A stretch of 20,766 nt of DNA from a virus. The DNA lies in the IMG/VR virus record IMGVR_UViG_3300037193_003446, positions 1-20,766 of that record, one strand, 5' to 3'. Numbering within the stretch: position 1 is the first letter of the stretch; each line of letters starts with the position of its first letter. The notes beneath the pieces are model-generated. The model had not been told where the DNA came from. It ran no database searches and was given only the letters and a program-made list of their open reading frames with translations. Both the position numbers and the translations under genes were made by a program. Shown in pieces: positions 6,850-13,695 of this stretch.

Positions 6850-7231
6850 GGGTGTTCGCCCCGCGTCTGGTGGGGGTGGGGGGCCAGGGGGTACCCGGTC
6901 CACTGAACACCTGAGGAGCTGCAGCCGCGCGTTCAGGTGTCGCGCGTTCAGTGGTGGATGAGCAGCTGAACGGAAAGCACTGAACACTCGAGGAGCTGCA
7001 CCAAGTGAGCAGTGTCAGGCGGCACTGAACGGCTGAGGAGCTGCACACTCTGAGCAGTGGTCGGTGTGTCAAAATGGCGAGCAAAGTGCACCCCCGGGCT
7101 CGATAGCGGGTGCTGGGCACCTGGTTCTGTGGGAGGATGAGAGGGTCGGGAGCCTCGATCGCACTGGTTTCACCCCCGATTGAGCTCCGGCTCCACCATA
7201 CCGTTCAGCCATCCAACCAAGGTTACAGCCC
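6833..7231. promoter_or_regulatory. 399-bp non-coding control or replication region
   Basis: No supported gene lies here. The left part is G-rich. The hexamer CTGAAC or its complement occurs seven times, starting at 6903, 6931, 6946, 6966, 6980, 7025 and 7203. The first 23-bp repeat also pairs with downstream inverted copies: TCAGGTGT at 6933-6940 and GTTCAGTG at 6946-6953. The right part (7070-7231) precedes the next operon and should hold its promoter, but I cannot point to a convincing -35/-10 pair. Confidence 0.6.
6901..7045 (+). repeat. Three 23-bp iteron-like direct repeats
   Basis: Copies lie at 6901-6923, 6978-7000 and 7023-7045. Their consensus is CACTGAAC, three variable bases, then GAGGAGCTGCA. 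Copies 2 and 3 are 45 bp apart and also share a trailing TGAGCAGTG, so they are a tandem of roughly 37 conserved bases. Copy 1 sits in an inverted-repeat cluster instead. The spacing is too irregular, and the copies too few and divergent, for CRISPR. Confidence 0.8.
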
Positions 7232-7729
7232 ATGTCTTTCCAGTATCAGGACACCGTCTCTGGCACCCGCCGCATTCGTGGCACCGACCTTTTCACCCGC
7301 GTTCGTTGCTCGCCAGCCGGCACGTTCGGCGAGGTCTGTCGCACCGTCACCGAAACGTGGGGGCGCGAGGGTGACAGGTTCAACCCGCCTCGCCAGGTCA
7401 CCGTGGACAAGGTCCTTGCAACGACCGAGCGCTTTCCGCCCTACCACACCGACGGCTGTAACCGCGCCGTTGAGGCGCTGGCATTGCGCGTCGCTGGCCT
7501 CGAGCGCGCTCCGTTCGCCACGTGGGCTGACTTGCTCGCCCACGTCAAGGCGGGTGGCGAGGTCTGCTACGGGGCGCCGTTCGACAGCTCGCCCACGCTG
7601 GTGACGATCGACCGTGTCTACAAGAATGGCAAGCTCCGGATTGCCAAGCCTTCACGCGACGTGGATGCGTTCACCGCCGACGAGGGCCACTTGCCCCGCT
7701 TCACTCGCATCGCCCCCAAAGCCGTCTGA
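7232..7729 (+). CDS. Hypothetical accessory phage protein (165 aa)
   Basis: ATG 7232 follows the leader CCAAGGTTACAGCCC, which supplies AAGG as a weak SD. The protein is strand-rich, without a known motif. The N-terminal part (SFQYQDTVSGTRRIRGTDLF) is followed by three scattered cysteines. A C-terminal beta segment reads VTIDRVYKNGKLRIAKPSRD. Codon choice is less strictly GC-ending than in the neighbouring operons, which would fit separate acquisition. No function is assigned. Confidence 0.75.
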   Translation: MSFQYQDTVSGTRRIRGTDLFTRVRCSPAGTFGEVCRTVTETWGREGDRFNPPRQVTVDKVLATTERFPPYHTDGCNRAVEALALRVAGLERAPFATWADLLAHVKAGGEVCYGAPFDSSPTLVTIDRVYKNGKLRIAKPSRDVDAFTADEGHLPRFTRIAPKAV

Positions 7730-7731
7730 CA

Positions 7732-7777
7732 GTCCGGCATGCCCCGTTACCCGCAAGGGTAGCGAGGCATACCGGGC
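7732..7777 (+). other. Long intercistronic hairpin with GCAA tetraloop
   Basis: Arms 7732-7752 and 7757-7777 pair over 21 positions with two mismatches and two G:T pairs, capped by the GNRA loop GCAA. It begins two bases after a stop and ends 28 nt before the next start. There is no T-tract, so it is more likely an RNA stability, processing or regulatory element than an intrinsic terminator. Confidence 0.65.
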
Positions 7778-7805
7778 ACTTCAGCCCGCCACAGAGGTTA
7801 CAACC

Positions 7806-8270
7806 GTGAAAGCATATGATGTCGTTGGGTACGCAATCGAGGGCGCGTTCTATTGCACCGAGCACGCGCAAGTGGATGAGGGCGACACCGATTGCGGGCA
7901 CGCCACGCCCGTCTTTGCAGGGGACGAGGGCGCAGACGATATGACGTGTGACGGTTGCGTCGCGGACGCGGTCGCCGCACGCCAGCCGCGCTACCTCGAT
8001 GAGACTCGCGTCACGGCGCTACGCGAAACGCCTATCCCTCGACACAAGGGCCGCCGAGATGGCTACGGCACGCTGGTGCCGGGCGCGTTCATGCTCCAGA
8101 TTGATGGCAAGCGCTGGTATCGCGTGCGCACCACTTGCTGGAGCAACGCGGGCACGGACTTCGTTCGCATCGACGGGCACCAGCATATTCTCCCCACCGG
8201 GTGGCTCATTCGCTGGGGACAGCATGAACTCGCACAGGCTCGCTTGCGCGGTATGGGCGCGGCCGTCTGA
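7806..8270 (+). CDS. Hypothetical Cys-rich accessory phage protein (154 aa)
   Basis: GTG 7806 is chosen because AGAGG lies 8 nt upstream and the protein then opens MKAYDVVGYAIEGAFYC. Putative metal ligands are C17, H20, C30 and a CDGC pair at C48/C51, so the N-terminal third is a likely zinc-binding domain. The C-terminal half is strand-rich (GAFMLQIDGKRWYRVRTTCW). It resembles accessory proteins of phages and islands, with no known reaction. The stop sequence GCCGTCTGA and the downstream spacer mirror those of the preceding gene. Confidence 0.75.
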   Translation: MKAYDVVGYAIEGAFYCTEHAQVDEGDTDCGHATPVFAGDEGADDMTCDGCVADAVAARQPRYLDETRVTALRETPIPRHKGRRDGYGTLVPGAFMLQIDGKRWYRVRTTCWSNAGTDFVRIDGHQHILPTGWLIRWGQHELAQARLRGMGAAV

Positions 8271-8279
8271 AGTCCCGTT

Positions 8280-8305
8280 CGGGCTCGCGCGCAAGCGCGG
8301 TCCCG
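8280..8305 (+). other. Second intercistronic GCAA-loop hairpin
   Basis: Arms 8280-8290 and 8295-8305 pair with one mismatch and one G:T, capped by GCAA. The spacer around it shares GCCGTCTGA (upstream), GGCACTTCAGCC and CCACAGAG-TTACAA with the spacer at 7721-7805. The two spacers therefore look homologous. Confidence 0.6.
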
Positions 8306-8341
8306 TGCGGCACTTCAGCCGACACAACCCACAGAGTTACA

Positions 8342-8497
8342 ATGACCCGTTTCATCGCAGGTATCGCCGTTACCATCGCCGTCCAATTGCTCGGGTGGCC
8401 TCGCATTGAAGCCGCTTTCAAAGCAATGGGCGCACACACGCAGGCCGCCTACAGCATCGCGGAAGACAAGCTGCGAGCCACGGAGGTGGCCAAGTGA
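8342..8497 (+). CDS. Small protein with N-terminal hydrophobic segment (51 aa)
   Basis: ATG 8342 follows the leader ACAGAGTTACA. Residues 4-18 (FIAGIAVTIAVQLLG) are hydrophobic, forming a short membrane anchor or signal-like segment. An amphipathic helix follows (YSIAEDKLRATEVAK). The stop overlaps the next GTG as GTGA. The function is unknown. Confidence 0.62.
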   Translation: MTRFIAGIAVTIAVQLLGWPRIEAAFKAMGAHTQAAYSIAEDKLRATEVAK

Positions 8498-8682
8498 AGC
8501 GCGTAGAGGTCGCAGTGAGCGTCGACGGCCCGATCGGCGGCCGTGTCTGTCGCCTCATCACGGTGGAGAAGTCTGACGACCCCGCCGAAACCAACCGACG
8601 CGCTGTCGTGCTGGCCGAGCGCTACGGGTACACGAACGTCCGCCTGTTTCTCGATGAGGTGACCGAACCGGTCAAGCCGTGA
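8494..8682 (+). CDS. Hypothetical small protein (62 aa)
   Basis: GTG 8494 overlaps the previous stop and has GGAGG about 8 nt upstream. The fold looks like a small beta-alpha-beta unit (VEVAVSVDGPIGGRVCRLIT then ETNRRAVVLAERYGYTNVRL). No motif identifies a function. Confidence 0.72.
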   Translation: MKRVEVAVSVDGPIGGRVCRLITVEKSDDPAETNRRAVVLAERYGYTNVRLFLDEVTEPVKP

Positions 8683-8690
8683 CCGCCCTT

Positions 8691-8718
8691 CCGCGCCTCA
8701 CTCTCGGGTCTGGCGCGG
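8691..8718 (+). other. Hairpin upstream of the conserved 135-aa gene
   Basis: CCGCGCC (8691-8697) and GGCGCGG (8712-8718) form a perfect 7-bp stem with a 14-nt loop. It lies between a stop and a leader, CACAACCAAGGAAACC, resembling those at 7215 and 7789. No T-tract follows. Confidence 0.4.
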
Positions 8719-8755
8719 GGATGACGGCCACCGGCCACAACCAAGGAAACCGAAC

Positions 8756-9163
8756 ATGAGCCTGGAAACCTTCGAACGCCTCTGCTCTGAGACCGTCCGC
8801 TTCGATTGCACGTCGCTCGGACTGCAGACGGACCAAACCGTCAAGCCTGCGTGGGCACACGAGGCCTACCAGGTGACGATCGCACGCGGCGACGAGTCCT
8901 ATTCCACGACCTATCGCCAAGGCACGGGGCACACGCACGCGCCCACCATCTCGCAGGTCCTGTCGTGCCTGCTCTCGGACGCGCGCGCCGCAAACGAGCA
9001 CTCCACTTTCGAGTCGTTCTGCAGCGAGTTTGGCTACGACGAAGATTCCTGGACCGCCGAGCGCGTCTACCGCGCCTGCCAGGAATGCTCGGCCGCGCTC
9101 CGGCGCATCTTGGGCGAGGATTACGACCGGCTCGATGCGGCCGCCATCGAGGCAGGCGTCTGA
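8756..9163 (+). CDS. Conserved phage protein of unknown function (135 aa)
   Basis: ATG 8756 has AAGGA about 10 nt upstream. The pattern is one found in many phage and island proteins: an N-terminal beta region, a histidine stretch (TGHTHAPTISQVLSCLLSDA), then FESFCSEFGYDEDSW and a Cys-containing helix (ERVYRACQECSAALRRILGE). The family is familiar to me but has no established activity that I can name. It heads a block ending with a membrane protein and a winged-helix protein. Confidence 0.82.
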   Translation: MSLETFERLCSETVRFDCTSLGLQTDQTVKPAWAHEAYQVTIARGDESYSTTYRQGTGHTHAPTISQVLSCLLSDARAANEHSTFESFCSEFGYDEDSWTAERVYRACQECSAALRRILGEDYDRLDAAAIEAGV

Positions 9164-9164
9164 C

Positions 9165-9422
9165 ATGGCCCTTCTCCCCCGCATACTGGGATTCGTCATC
9201 ATGATCGGCGTGCCGCTCGCCCTCATCTGGCTCGGCTCGTGCTGTCCGGCGCCGACCCCTGCCAAGCGGCCCCAGGCGCCCCAGGACGCGTCCAGCGACC
9301 GGGAGTGGCTCCTGGCTCCCTTCCAGCTCTTGGCGGGCTTGGCGGGCCTGTGCTGGTGCCTCATCGGCGTGGCCGCGTTCCTGTCGCCGCTCCTGGCCCT
9401 GGCTTGGCTGGTGGCGCGATGA
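9165..9422 (+). CDS. Two-TM small membrane protein (85 aa)
   Basis: Hydrophobic segments lie at about residues 4-25 and 53-82, separated by a short polar loop (TPAKRPQAPQDASSDREW). The first segment ends LGSCC, lipobox-like, but the second helix argues for an integral membrane protein. A holin-like role is conceivable from topology alone. No lysis gene is adjacent, so I leave it as unknown. Confidence 0.68.
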   Translation: MALLPRILGFVIMIGVPLALIWLGSCCPAPTPAKRPQAPQDASSDREWLLAPFQLLAGLAGLCWCLIGVAAFLSPLLALAWLVAR

Positions 9423-9640
9423 GACGCGCGGCCGTGGGCGCCTCACCCCGCCAAGAGGACGTGCTGGCGGTCGTGCGCGAGCTGGCGGCCGCTGGCGAGC
9501 AACCCTCGAGCTACGCCGTCGCGGAGCGGCTCGGGATTGCCCGCCAGGTGGCGCACCGCCACTTGCTCGCCCTCGAGCGGAAGGGCCTCGTCCGCGACGT
9601 CCCCAAGACGGTCCGGAGCGGGCGCTGGAGCGTCACCTGA
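9419..9640 (+). CDS. Stand-alone winged-helix DNA-binding protein (73 aa)
   Basis: The start overlaps the previous stop (ATGA). Residues about 10-60 have the winged-helix pattern of MarR/LexA-type domains: helix 1 RQEDVLAVVRELAAAG, HTH YAVAERLGIARQVAHRHLLA, then LERKGLVRDV and a short wing (RSGRWSVT). There is no effector domain. It is probably a regulator, perhaps of its own operon. Confidence 0.75.
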   Translation: MRRAAVGASPRQEDVLAVVRELAAAGEQPSSYAVAERLGIARQVAHRHLLALERKGLVRDVPKTVRSGRWSVT

Positions 9641-9705
9641 GCGGCCTTGCTCCAGGCGACCGTGGGCCGGCTCCACCTGAGCCGCGAGCGTATCGCCCAG
9701 AGCGA

Positions 9706-9719
9706 GGCCCCGAAGGGCC
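9706..9719. terminator. Possible bidirectional hairpin between convergent operons
   Basis: GGCCC and GGGCC form a 5-bp stem around CGAA in the 84-bp gap between two convergent genes, where a terminator is expected. No T-run is present on either side, so support is weak. Confidence 0.25.
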
Positions 9720-9724
9720 GCCCG

Positions 9725-10147
9725 TCAGAACGGGATATCGTCGTCGTCTACCGCGTCGAACTCTTCTGTCTGGGGGCCGCCGCTGCCGCTCTTGGCGGGT
9801 CGCGCCCCGCTGCCGCCGCTGCCGCTGCCCGAGAGGATGACGTTTGAGGCGACGACCTCCGTCCGGTAGCGCTTCTCGCCGTCCTTCTCGTAGCTACTCG
9901 TTCGCAGCCCGCCCTCGATGAACAGCCGATCGCCCTTGCGGACGATCTTCGAGAGGCCCTCCGCGCGCTTGCCCCAGACGACCACGTTGTGCCACTCGGT
10001 GCGCTCTTGGCGCTCCTTGCTCTTGTCGAGGTAGCTCTCCGTGGTCGCCAGGCGCAGTTTGAGGACGGCTTGCCCGCCTCCCGTCATTCGTAGCTCGGGG
10101 TCAGCGCCGAGGTTTCCGAGCAGCAGCACGCGATTCAAGCCGTCCAT
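9725..10147 (-). CDS. ssb: Single-stranded DNA-binding protein
   Basis: SSB coats ssDNA at the replication fork and recruits partners through its acidic tail. The 140-aa protein starts MDGLNRVLLLGNLGADPELR and carries the OB-fold core (AVLKLRLATTESY; EWHNVVVWGKRAEGLSKIV; KGDRLFIEGGLRT). After a glycine-serine linker it ends DDDDIPF, the canonical partner-binding tip. AAAGGA lies just upstream of ATG 10147. The start lies inside the end of the upstream zinc-ribbon gene (13-nt overlap). It is the last gene of a 14-gene minus-strand operon. Confidence 0.97.
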   Translation of the reverse strand: MDGLNRVLLLGNLGADPELRMTGGGQAVLKLRLATTESYLDKSKERQERTEWHNVVVWGKRAEGLSKIVRKGDRLFIEGGLRTSSYEKDGEKRYRTEVVASNVILSGSGSGGSGARPAKSGSGGPQTEEFDAVDDDDIPF

Positions 10148-10371
10148 TCTTTCCTTTCAGGCCGCTTCCGGGGGTGGGGGAATGAAAGCGGCTCGTCTTG
10201 CCAGAGGCGCATGGTCGCCGCTGGGCTCGCGAACCTACCACAGAGCACGCATTGTGGTGGTTCCCGCTCGAGAGCGAGCGGCGCGGACGGGCGCGGCCCC
10301 ACGGGCCCCGTGCCGGGCCCATGGATCGTCCGCTGACAGTCGAGACAGATGGGACGCTCTCGCCAGATCAC
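10135..10371 (-). CDS. Zinc-ribbon-like protein upstream of ssb (78 aa)
   Basis: It begins at GTG 10371, with GAGGG about 4 nt upstream. CLDC (C9, C12) and CVLC (C41, C44) frame a 28-residue loop, a plausible treble-clef or ribbon zinc site. The C-terminus is basic (FPHPRKRPERKEW). It overlaps ssb by 13 nt, which implies coupled translation, and may have a role in DNA metabolism. No family is assigned. Confidence 0.65.
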   Translation of the reverse strand: MIWRERPICLDCQRTIHGPGTGPVGPRPSAPLALEREPPQCVLCGRFASPAATMRLWQDEPLSFPHPRKRPERKEWTA

Positions 10372-10378
10372 GGGGCCC

Positions 10379-10969
10379 TCAGCATGCGCACCGGAAGAAC
10401 CGTTCCTGTTTATCCGCGGGCGCGCGCTTGCCGGTGACGAGCTCGTAGCTGCGCCAGATCCTCTCCATGTCGATCATCCCGTAATCGATATCGGTCCCGA
10501 AGCAGAGCCCGTCGCCGCCCTCGAGATGGTCATCCGCGCCGGCGATAAGCTCCTCGAGACTGACCTCGTGTCGCGCGGCGACCTGCGCGAGATAGGCGAC
10601 GGCCCGCGCCTTCGCGGCGTCCATGTCGACGGGCGCCGCCTCGCCCGTCACGGGCTCGTCGGGGAAGGCTGGGTGACTCCACACGTGGCGCAGACTCTGG
10701 ATCGTGCGCGGATAGAGGACGAGCCAGAAGCGCTCGCCCTCGCAGGGCCCCTCCCGTAGGAATGGATCAACGATGCCCACGCCGCGCCCCGTCGCCGCGG
10801 GCACGGCGACGCCGTCGCGAACGATGACGTGGGAGCCCGGCTCGAGCTCACACGCTGCTCGGGCGGGTATCACGGCAAGGTGGATCGCGTCGCGCTTCTC
10901 CTCTCGCGCGTGGATCATGCCGAGGGTTTCGAGCGCGTCGGTCGATACGCTCCGCTTGTCTGCTCTCAT
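10379..10969 (-). CDS. Conserved phage protein of unknown function (196 aa)
   Basis: ATG 10969 is chosen because it overlaps the upstream stop as ATGA; the frame stays open further upstream but that part is antisense-like. The first domain (ALETLGMIHAREEKRDAIHL ... GIVDPFLREGPCEGERFWLV ... TIQSLRHVWSHPAF) matches a phage family I recognise by pattern, function unknown. The second part is helical and acidic (AVAYLAQVAARHEVSLEELI) with a Gly-Asp segment, and it ends RFFRCAC. Confidence 0.85.
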   Translation of the reverse strand: MRADKRSVSTDALETLGMIHAREEKRDAIHLAVIPARAACELEPGSHVIVRDGVAVPAATGRGVGIVDPFLREGPCEGERFWLVLYPRTIQSLRHVWSHPAFPDEPVTGEAAPVDMDAAKARAVAYLAQVAARHEVSLEELIAGADDHLEGGDGLCFGTDIDYGMIDMERIWRSYELVTGKRAPADKQERFFRCAC

Positions 10970-11280
10970 GAGCCTGCCTCTCTGTCGAGAGCGTCCGCGG
11001 TCTCGCGCAGCTGCTCGGCGAGAGCTCGGGCAACCTCCGGTTGCTTGTCGTCGAACGTGAACACCCCGCCTGTTCTGAGCACGAGTTCGCCCGCGAGGTC
11101 GTTGCGCTGCGCCATCACGCAGCCGATCAGGACCACGCCTCGAAACGGCGTGACAGCCGCCGCGGGCGGCCCGGAGCGCTCGCGGTCGCCCCAGTAGAGC
11201 TCGTTGGCGTGCTTCTGGAGTTCCTCCCACGGTTTGGCATCGGGAGCCTTGCGCGCGTCCTTCGGCAAGCGCAGCGTCAT
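10966..11280 (-). CDS. Hypothetical protein (104 aa)
   Basis: ATG 11280 overlaps the upstream stop (ATGA), and the stop overlaps the next start. The core has two strands (FRGVVLIGCVMAQRNDLAGE, LVLRTGGVFTF) and a C-terminal helix (VARALAEQLRETADALDREA). No motif suggests an activity. It is a middle gene of the ssb operon. Confidence 0.8.
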   Translation of the reverse strand: MTLRLPKDARKAPDAKPWEELQKHANELYWGDRERSGPPAAAVTPFRGVVLIGCVMAQRNDLAGELVLRTGGVFTFDDKQPEVARALAEQLRETADALDREAGS

Positions 11281-11972
11281 GGCGCCCCCTCGATGTCTGC
11301 GCCGGGGCAGCCATACTCGACGCAGCCGACGAGCGGACAGAGGGCGCCGTGCGCTCCGGCGACGAGCTTTGGATCCATCATCAGCCGCCCCGCGAGATTC
11401 ACGGCTGCCCCCCACGTGTTGCCCGAGTGGTCGCCGAGTTTCAGGGATGGGATGGTCGCCGCCTGCTCGCTCGGTGGCTTGTCGGCAAACGCCCGCAGCG
11501 CTTCGATGTCGGCGCCGAAGTGGGCCGCGAGCTTCGCCGCTTCTTCGCACACGAACAGCTCGTATGACTCGAAGTCGCGCCGCCAGTTCGGGTTGCGTGA
11601 CTCGAAGCGGGCGCACCGCTCGCGCAGTGCCTCGGGCAGCGCCGCTCGACGCGCGTCCCTGTCGCTGCGATCGCGCTCCGCCTGCTCGGCACGCTTACTC
11701 TCCTCGCCCGCGACCCATTGCGCGTGCCGCTCCGCCTCTTGCTCCTCGGTCAAGTACTTGTAGACGCGGCCCTCGATGATGATGCCGCGCACCACGTAGC
11801 CGAAGCCCTTGCCGTAGAGGCGCGCGGTCTCGCCCACCGTGGGCGCCGCCGAGCACTGGTCGCTCGGGCAGAATAGACTCGACCCGTCCAAGCCGAGCGT
11901 CCAGCCCTGCTCGCCCGGCGTGACCGCGGTGAGCCGATGCTCGATGTACTGCGAGTCGGTGTCCCAGCTCAC
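11277..11972 (-). CDS. Conserved phage protein of unknown function (231 aa)
   Basis: GTG 11972 overlaps the previous stop as GTGA. The N-terminal domain has GWTLGLDGSSLFCP and LYGKGFGYVVRGIIIEGRVY, a pattern common in phage genomes. A charged coiled-coil follows (EEQEAERHAQWVAGEESKRA). The C-terminal part contains RDFESYELFVCEEAAKLAAH, HSGNTWGAAVNLAGRLMM and a Cys-rich end (ALCPLVGCVEYGCPG). The family is recognised by pattern only, with no known reaction. Confidence 0.85.
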   Translation of the reverse strand: MSWDTDSQYIEHRLTAVTPGEQGWTLGLDGSSLFCPSDQCSAAPTVGETARLYGKGFGYVVRGIIIEGRVYKYLTEEQEAERHAQWVAGEESKRAEQAERDRSDRDARRAALPEALRERCARFESRNPNWRRDFESYELFVCEEAAKLAAHFGADIEALRAFADKPPSEQAATIPSLKLGDHSGNTWGAAVNLAGRLMMDPKLVAGAHGALCPLVGCVEYGCPGADIEGAP

Positions 11973-12577
11973 GATAGCCTCTCGTTCAGCGCGGTCCTGA
12001 GCCGCATGCGCTGCGACTTGGTGAGGCCCGCCTTCGCTCGCTCACAGAGCTCGATGATATCGAGCACGAGGTCGAGCCCGTCGAGCTTGGGGGGCGCGAG
12101 ATGCTCGGCAATGGCCGCGTCCACGCGCCGCCCTGCGCCGTTGCTCGCGCGCTTCTTGGCGGGCACGGCGGGCTTCTGCTTGCGCGCCTTGAGCACCCAT
12201 TGGCGCACCGACAGTGGGCTGCTCCCAATCTCCTTGCCGACCTTGGCCAGCGCCTTCTTCAGCTGCTCGCCGGCGCCCACGAGCGCCTCCACGCGTGCGA
12301 CGGCGACGCTCTTGGTTTCGGCGTTCGCAAACTTGCGCCCCTTCTTGCTGCCAGCCATCTCAGCGGGCTCCTTGGGCGGCTCGGGCGCGCTGCGCAGCGT
12401 GGGCTCGGCCTTCTGCGGCGGCGGCGCGTTCTCCACGAACGCCCGATCGGGCTCGGCGCTGCTCGGGGGCGACGGCTCGGGTGGGCGCGGCGAGACGATG
12501 CGCCGGCGAGTCGTCGGTGGCGACGGCCTTCCGTAGCCGGTCATGGGTGGGATGAATTGGCCATTCGAGATTGACAT
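11969..12577 (-). CDS. HTH protein with proline-rich N-terminal arm (202 aa)
   Basis: From ATG 12577 the first 75 residues are proline-rich and probably unstructured. A basic domain follows from residue 74 (MAGSKKGRKFANAETKSVAV). A transposase-like helix-turn-helix lies near residues 105-130 (KKALAKVGKEIGSSPLSVRQ). A C-terminal helical region ends QRMRLRTALNERLS. An internal ATG at 12359 with AAGGAG upstream could give a 129-aa form holding only the DNA-binding part. Third-position GC bias supports the long frame. It is likely a DNA-binding or regulatory protein. Confidence 0.75.
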   Translation of the reverse strand: MSISNGQFIPPMTGYGRPSPPTTRRRIVSPRPPEPSPPSSAEPDRAFVENAPPPQKAEPTLRSAPEPPKEPAEMAGSKKGRKFANAETKSVAVARVEALVGAGEQLKKALAKVGKEIGSSPLSVRQWVLKARKQKPAVPAKKRASNGAGRRVDAAIAEHLAPPKLDGLDLVLDIIELCERAKAGLTKSQRMRLRTALNERLS

Positions 12578-12607
12578 TCACGTTCGGGTCCTTGCGATGG
12601 GTGGGGG

Positions 12608-12733
12608 TTAGGAGAAAAGGGTTCGCAGCCGCTCGGCGGTGTCGACGTCGAGCCGAGCGATGTGCAGGCTGACGAGCGGGAGCGGCGCGAGCATGTGAGC
12701 GGTGTAGATGATGCGGAGCCAGAGCTTATTCAT
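12608..12733 (-). CDS. Small hypothetical protein (41 aa)
   Basis: ATG 12733 overlaps the upstream stop as ATGA, and the frame ends at TAA 12610-12608. The peptide (KLWLRIIYTAHMLAPLPLVS...) has an amphipathic or weakly hydrophobic N-terminal helix and a basic end. Coupling is the main support. Confidence 0.5.
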   Translation of the reverse strand: MNKLWLRIIYTAHMLAPLPLVSLHIARLDVDTAERLRTLFS

Positions 12734-12978
12734 GTAGGCGGGTCCTCCGGCGTGGGAGTATCACCCTCGGCTGGGGACAATGACAAGTCGCTGCCGAGTT
12801 CGTCGAGCATTCCCTTGGCGACGATGGCCCACGCGAAAGCCTCGGTGATGCCCTCGCGCCCGGCGGCGCCGATGACGCCGCGGGCTTCGAGCTCTTCGAG
12901 AAGCGAAGCGAATCGCTCGACGTGCGGGTAGTTGTCGTGCCCGACGGCGGTGCGCAGCACGGCGCGCTCGACATTCAT
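12730..12978 (-). CDS. Hypothetical helical protein (82 aa)
   Basis: ATG 12978 overlaps the upstream stop (ATGA), with GGAG about 10 nt before it. The sequence is helical (ERFASLLEELEARGVIGAAG, ITEAFAWAIVAKGMLDELGS) with an acidic, proline-rich tail. The frame continues upstream, but only as a shadow of the preceding gene. The function is not recognised. Confidence 0.75.
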   Translation of the reverse strand: MNVERAVLRTAVGHDNYPHVERFASLLEELEARGVIGAAGREGITEAFAWAIVAKGMLDELGSDLSLSPAEGDTPTPEDPPT

Positions 12979-13328
12979 CGGGGCCACTCCGCGCAGCCCG
13001 AGGAGTAGACGGTCGCATCCTGGATATACCCGTCGCCGGCAACGTCTCGACCCCACTGCGCCTCGAGCATGTCGGCCTGTTTGCGCAGCACCTGCACGAT
13101 CTGCGGGATGATGGGGCCCGCTAGATCCTTGTCGACGATTGTTGCGGTCGCTCCCGGCGCATAGTAGCTGCCATTCGCGGCCTCGACGGCGCGCGTGAGG
13201 CTGATAACGACCGAGTCCCATCCGTCCATCTGCAGCAGGGACGCGACCTGCTTGATGATCTGCTGCGCGCGCAGGCAGGTCTGCTCGACGATCGGGGGCT
13301 CGGGCTCGTCTTCACTCGGGGTTGTCAT
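12975..13328 (-). CDS. Hypothetical protein (117 aa)
   Basis: The start has a clear SD, AAAGGA with seven bases of spacing, and overlaps the preceding stop by 17 nt. After an acidic N-terminus it is mainly helical (CLRAQQIIKQVASLLQMDGW, SVVISLTRAVEAANGSYY). It contains a second helix pair around IIPQIVQVLRKQADMLEAQW. No motif points to a function. Confidence 0.78.
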   Translation of the reverse strand: MTTPSEDEPEPPIVEQTCLRAQQIIKQVASLLQMDGWDSVVISLTRAVEAANGSYYAPGATATIVDKDLAGPIIPQIVQVLRKQADMLEAQWGRDVAGDGYIQDATVYSSGCAEWPR

Positions 13329-13695
13329 CTTCGGGTCCTTTCGGTGGCTCGCCGAGCGGGTATCGCCCGGTCTGTTTCTTCTGCAGTTCTTCGGTGTCGA
13401 CGAGTTCTTCTTCCCAGTCGACGGCGTTTAGCGTTGGGGCGCGTGGAGGCAGCGGCGGCGGCACGAGGGCGCGCTCCGTGGGCTCGGCAGCATAGGGGCG
13501 CTGCAGCTCCTTCGCCCACGTGGCCTTGCGGTCTTTATCGAGATTGCCGACGCGCACGTCGAGCATCTCGAGCCACTCGTCGTGCCGCTCGAGGCGGCGA
13601 CCGAGCATGTTGATGGCGAGCACGAGCGCCGCGAGCAGCGCCGCGAGCGCGAAGAAGGGCGCGAACGCTTCGATGAAGGGGCCGAGGTGGGACAC
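13312..13695 (-). CDS. Membrane-anchored coiled-coil protein (127 aa)
   Basis: GTG 13695 (MSHLGPFIEAFAPFF...) is the likely start, eight bases after the upstream TAA. No clear SD is seen. One TM helix spans about residues 10-31. A polar coiled-coil stretch follows (RRLERHDEWLEMLDVRVGNL), then a proline-rich cytoplasmic tail (VPPPLPPRAP). It may tether a partner to the membrane. Superinfection or lysis roles are only speculation. Confidence 0.72.
   Translation of the reverse strand: MSHLGPFIEAFAPFFALAALLAALVLAINMLGRRLERHDEWLEMLDVRVGNLDKDRKATWAKELQRPYAAEPTERALVPPPLPPRAPTLNAVDWEEELVDTEELQKKQTGRYPLGEPPKGPEDDNPE

Noticed and set aside
6901-7045. CRISPR array
   Set aside because: Only three divergent 23-bp repeats with unequal spacing, no spacer-like regularity and no cas genes.
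7732-7777. Intrinsic terminator
   Set aside because: A strong stem but no T-tract; downstream genes share the strand and leader motif.
7730-8341. Integron attC sites between cassettes
   Set aside because: Hairpins between genes suggested it, but no GTTRRRY core or its complement is placed as in attC.
8672-9364. A 230-codon minus-strand frame
   Set aside because: Antisense to the conserved 135-aa phage gene and the two-TM gene, both supported by domains and overlaps.
10970-11314. N-terminal extension of the 196-aa gene to give 311 aa
   Set aside because: The added part is Arg/Ala/Gly-rich and overlaps the well-supported 104-aa gene; the ATGA overlap at 10969 is the natural start.
12360-12581. 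Alternative gene from GTG 12581 (73 aa) with well-spaced AAGGA
   Set aside because: Third-position GC bias favours the 12577 frame over most of the stretch; the alternative product becomes Arg/Ala-rich. The first 25 codons remain ambiguous.
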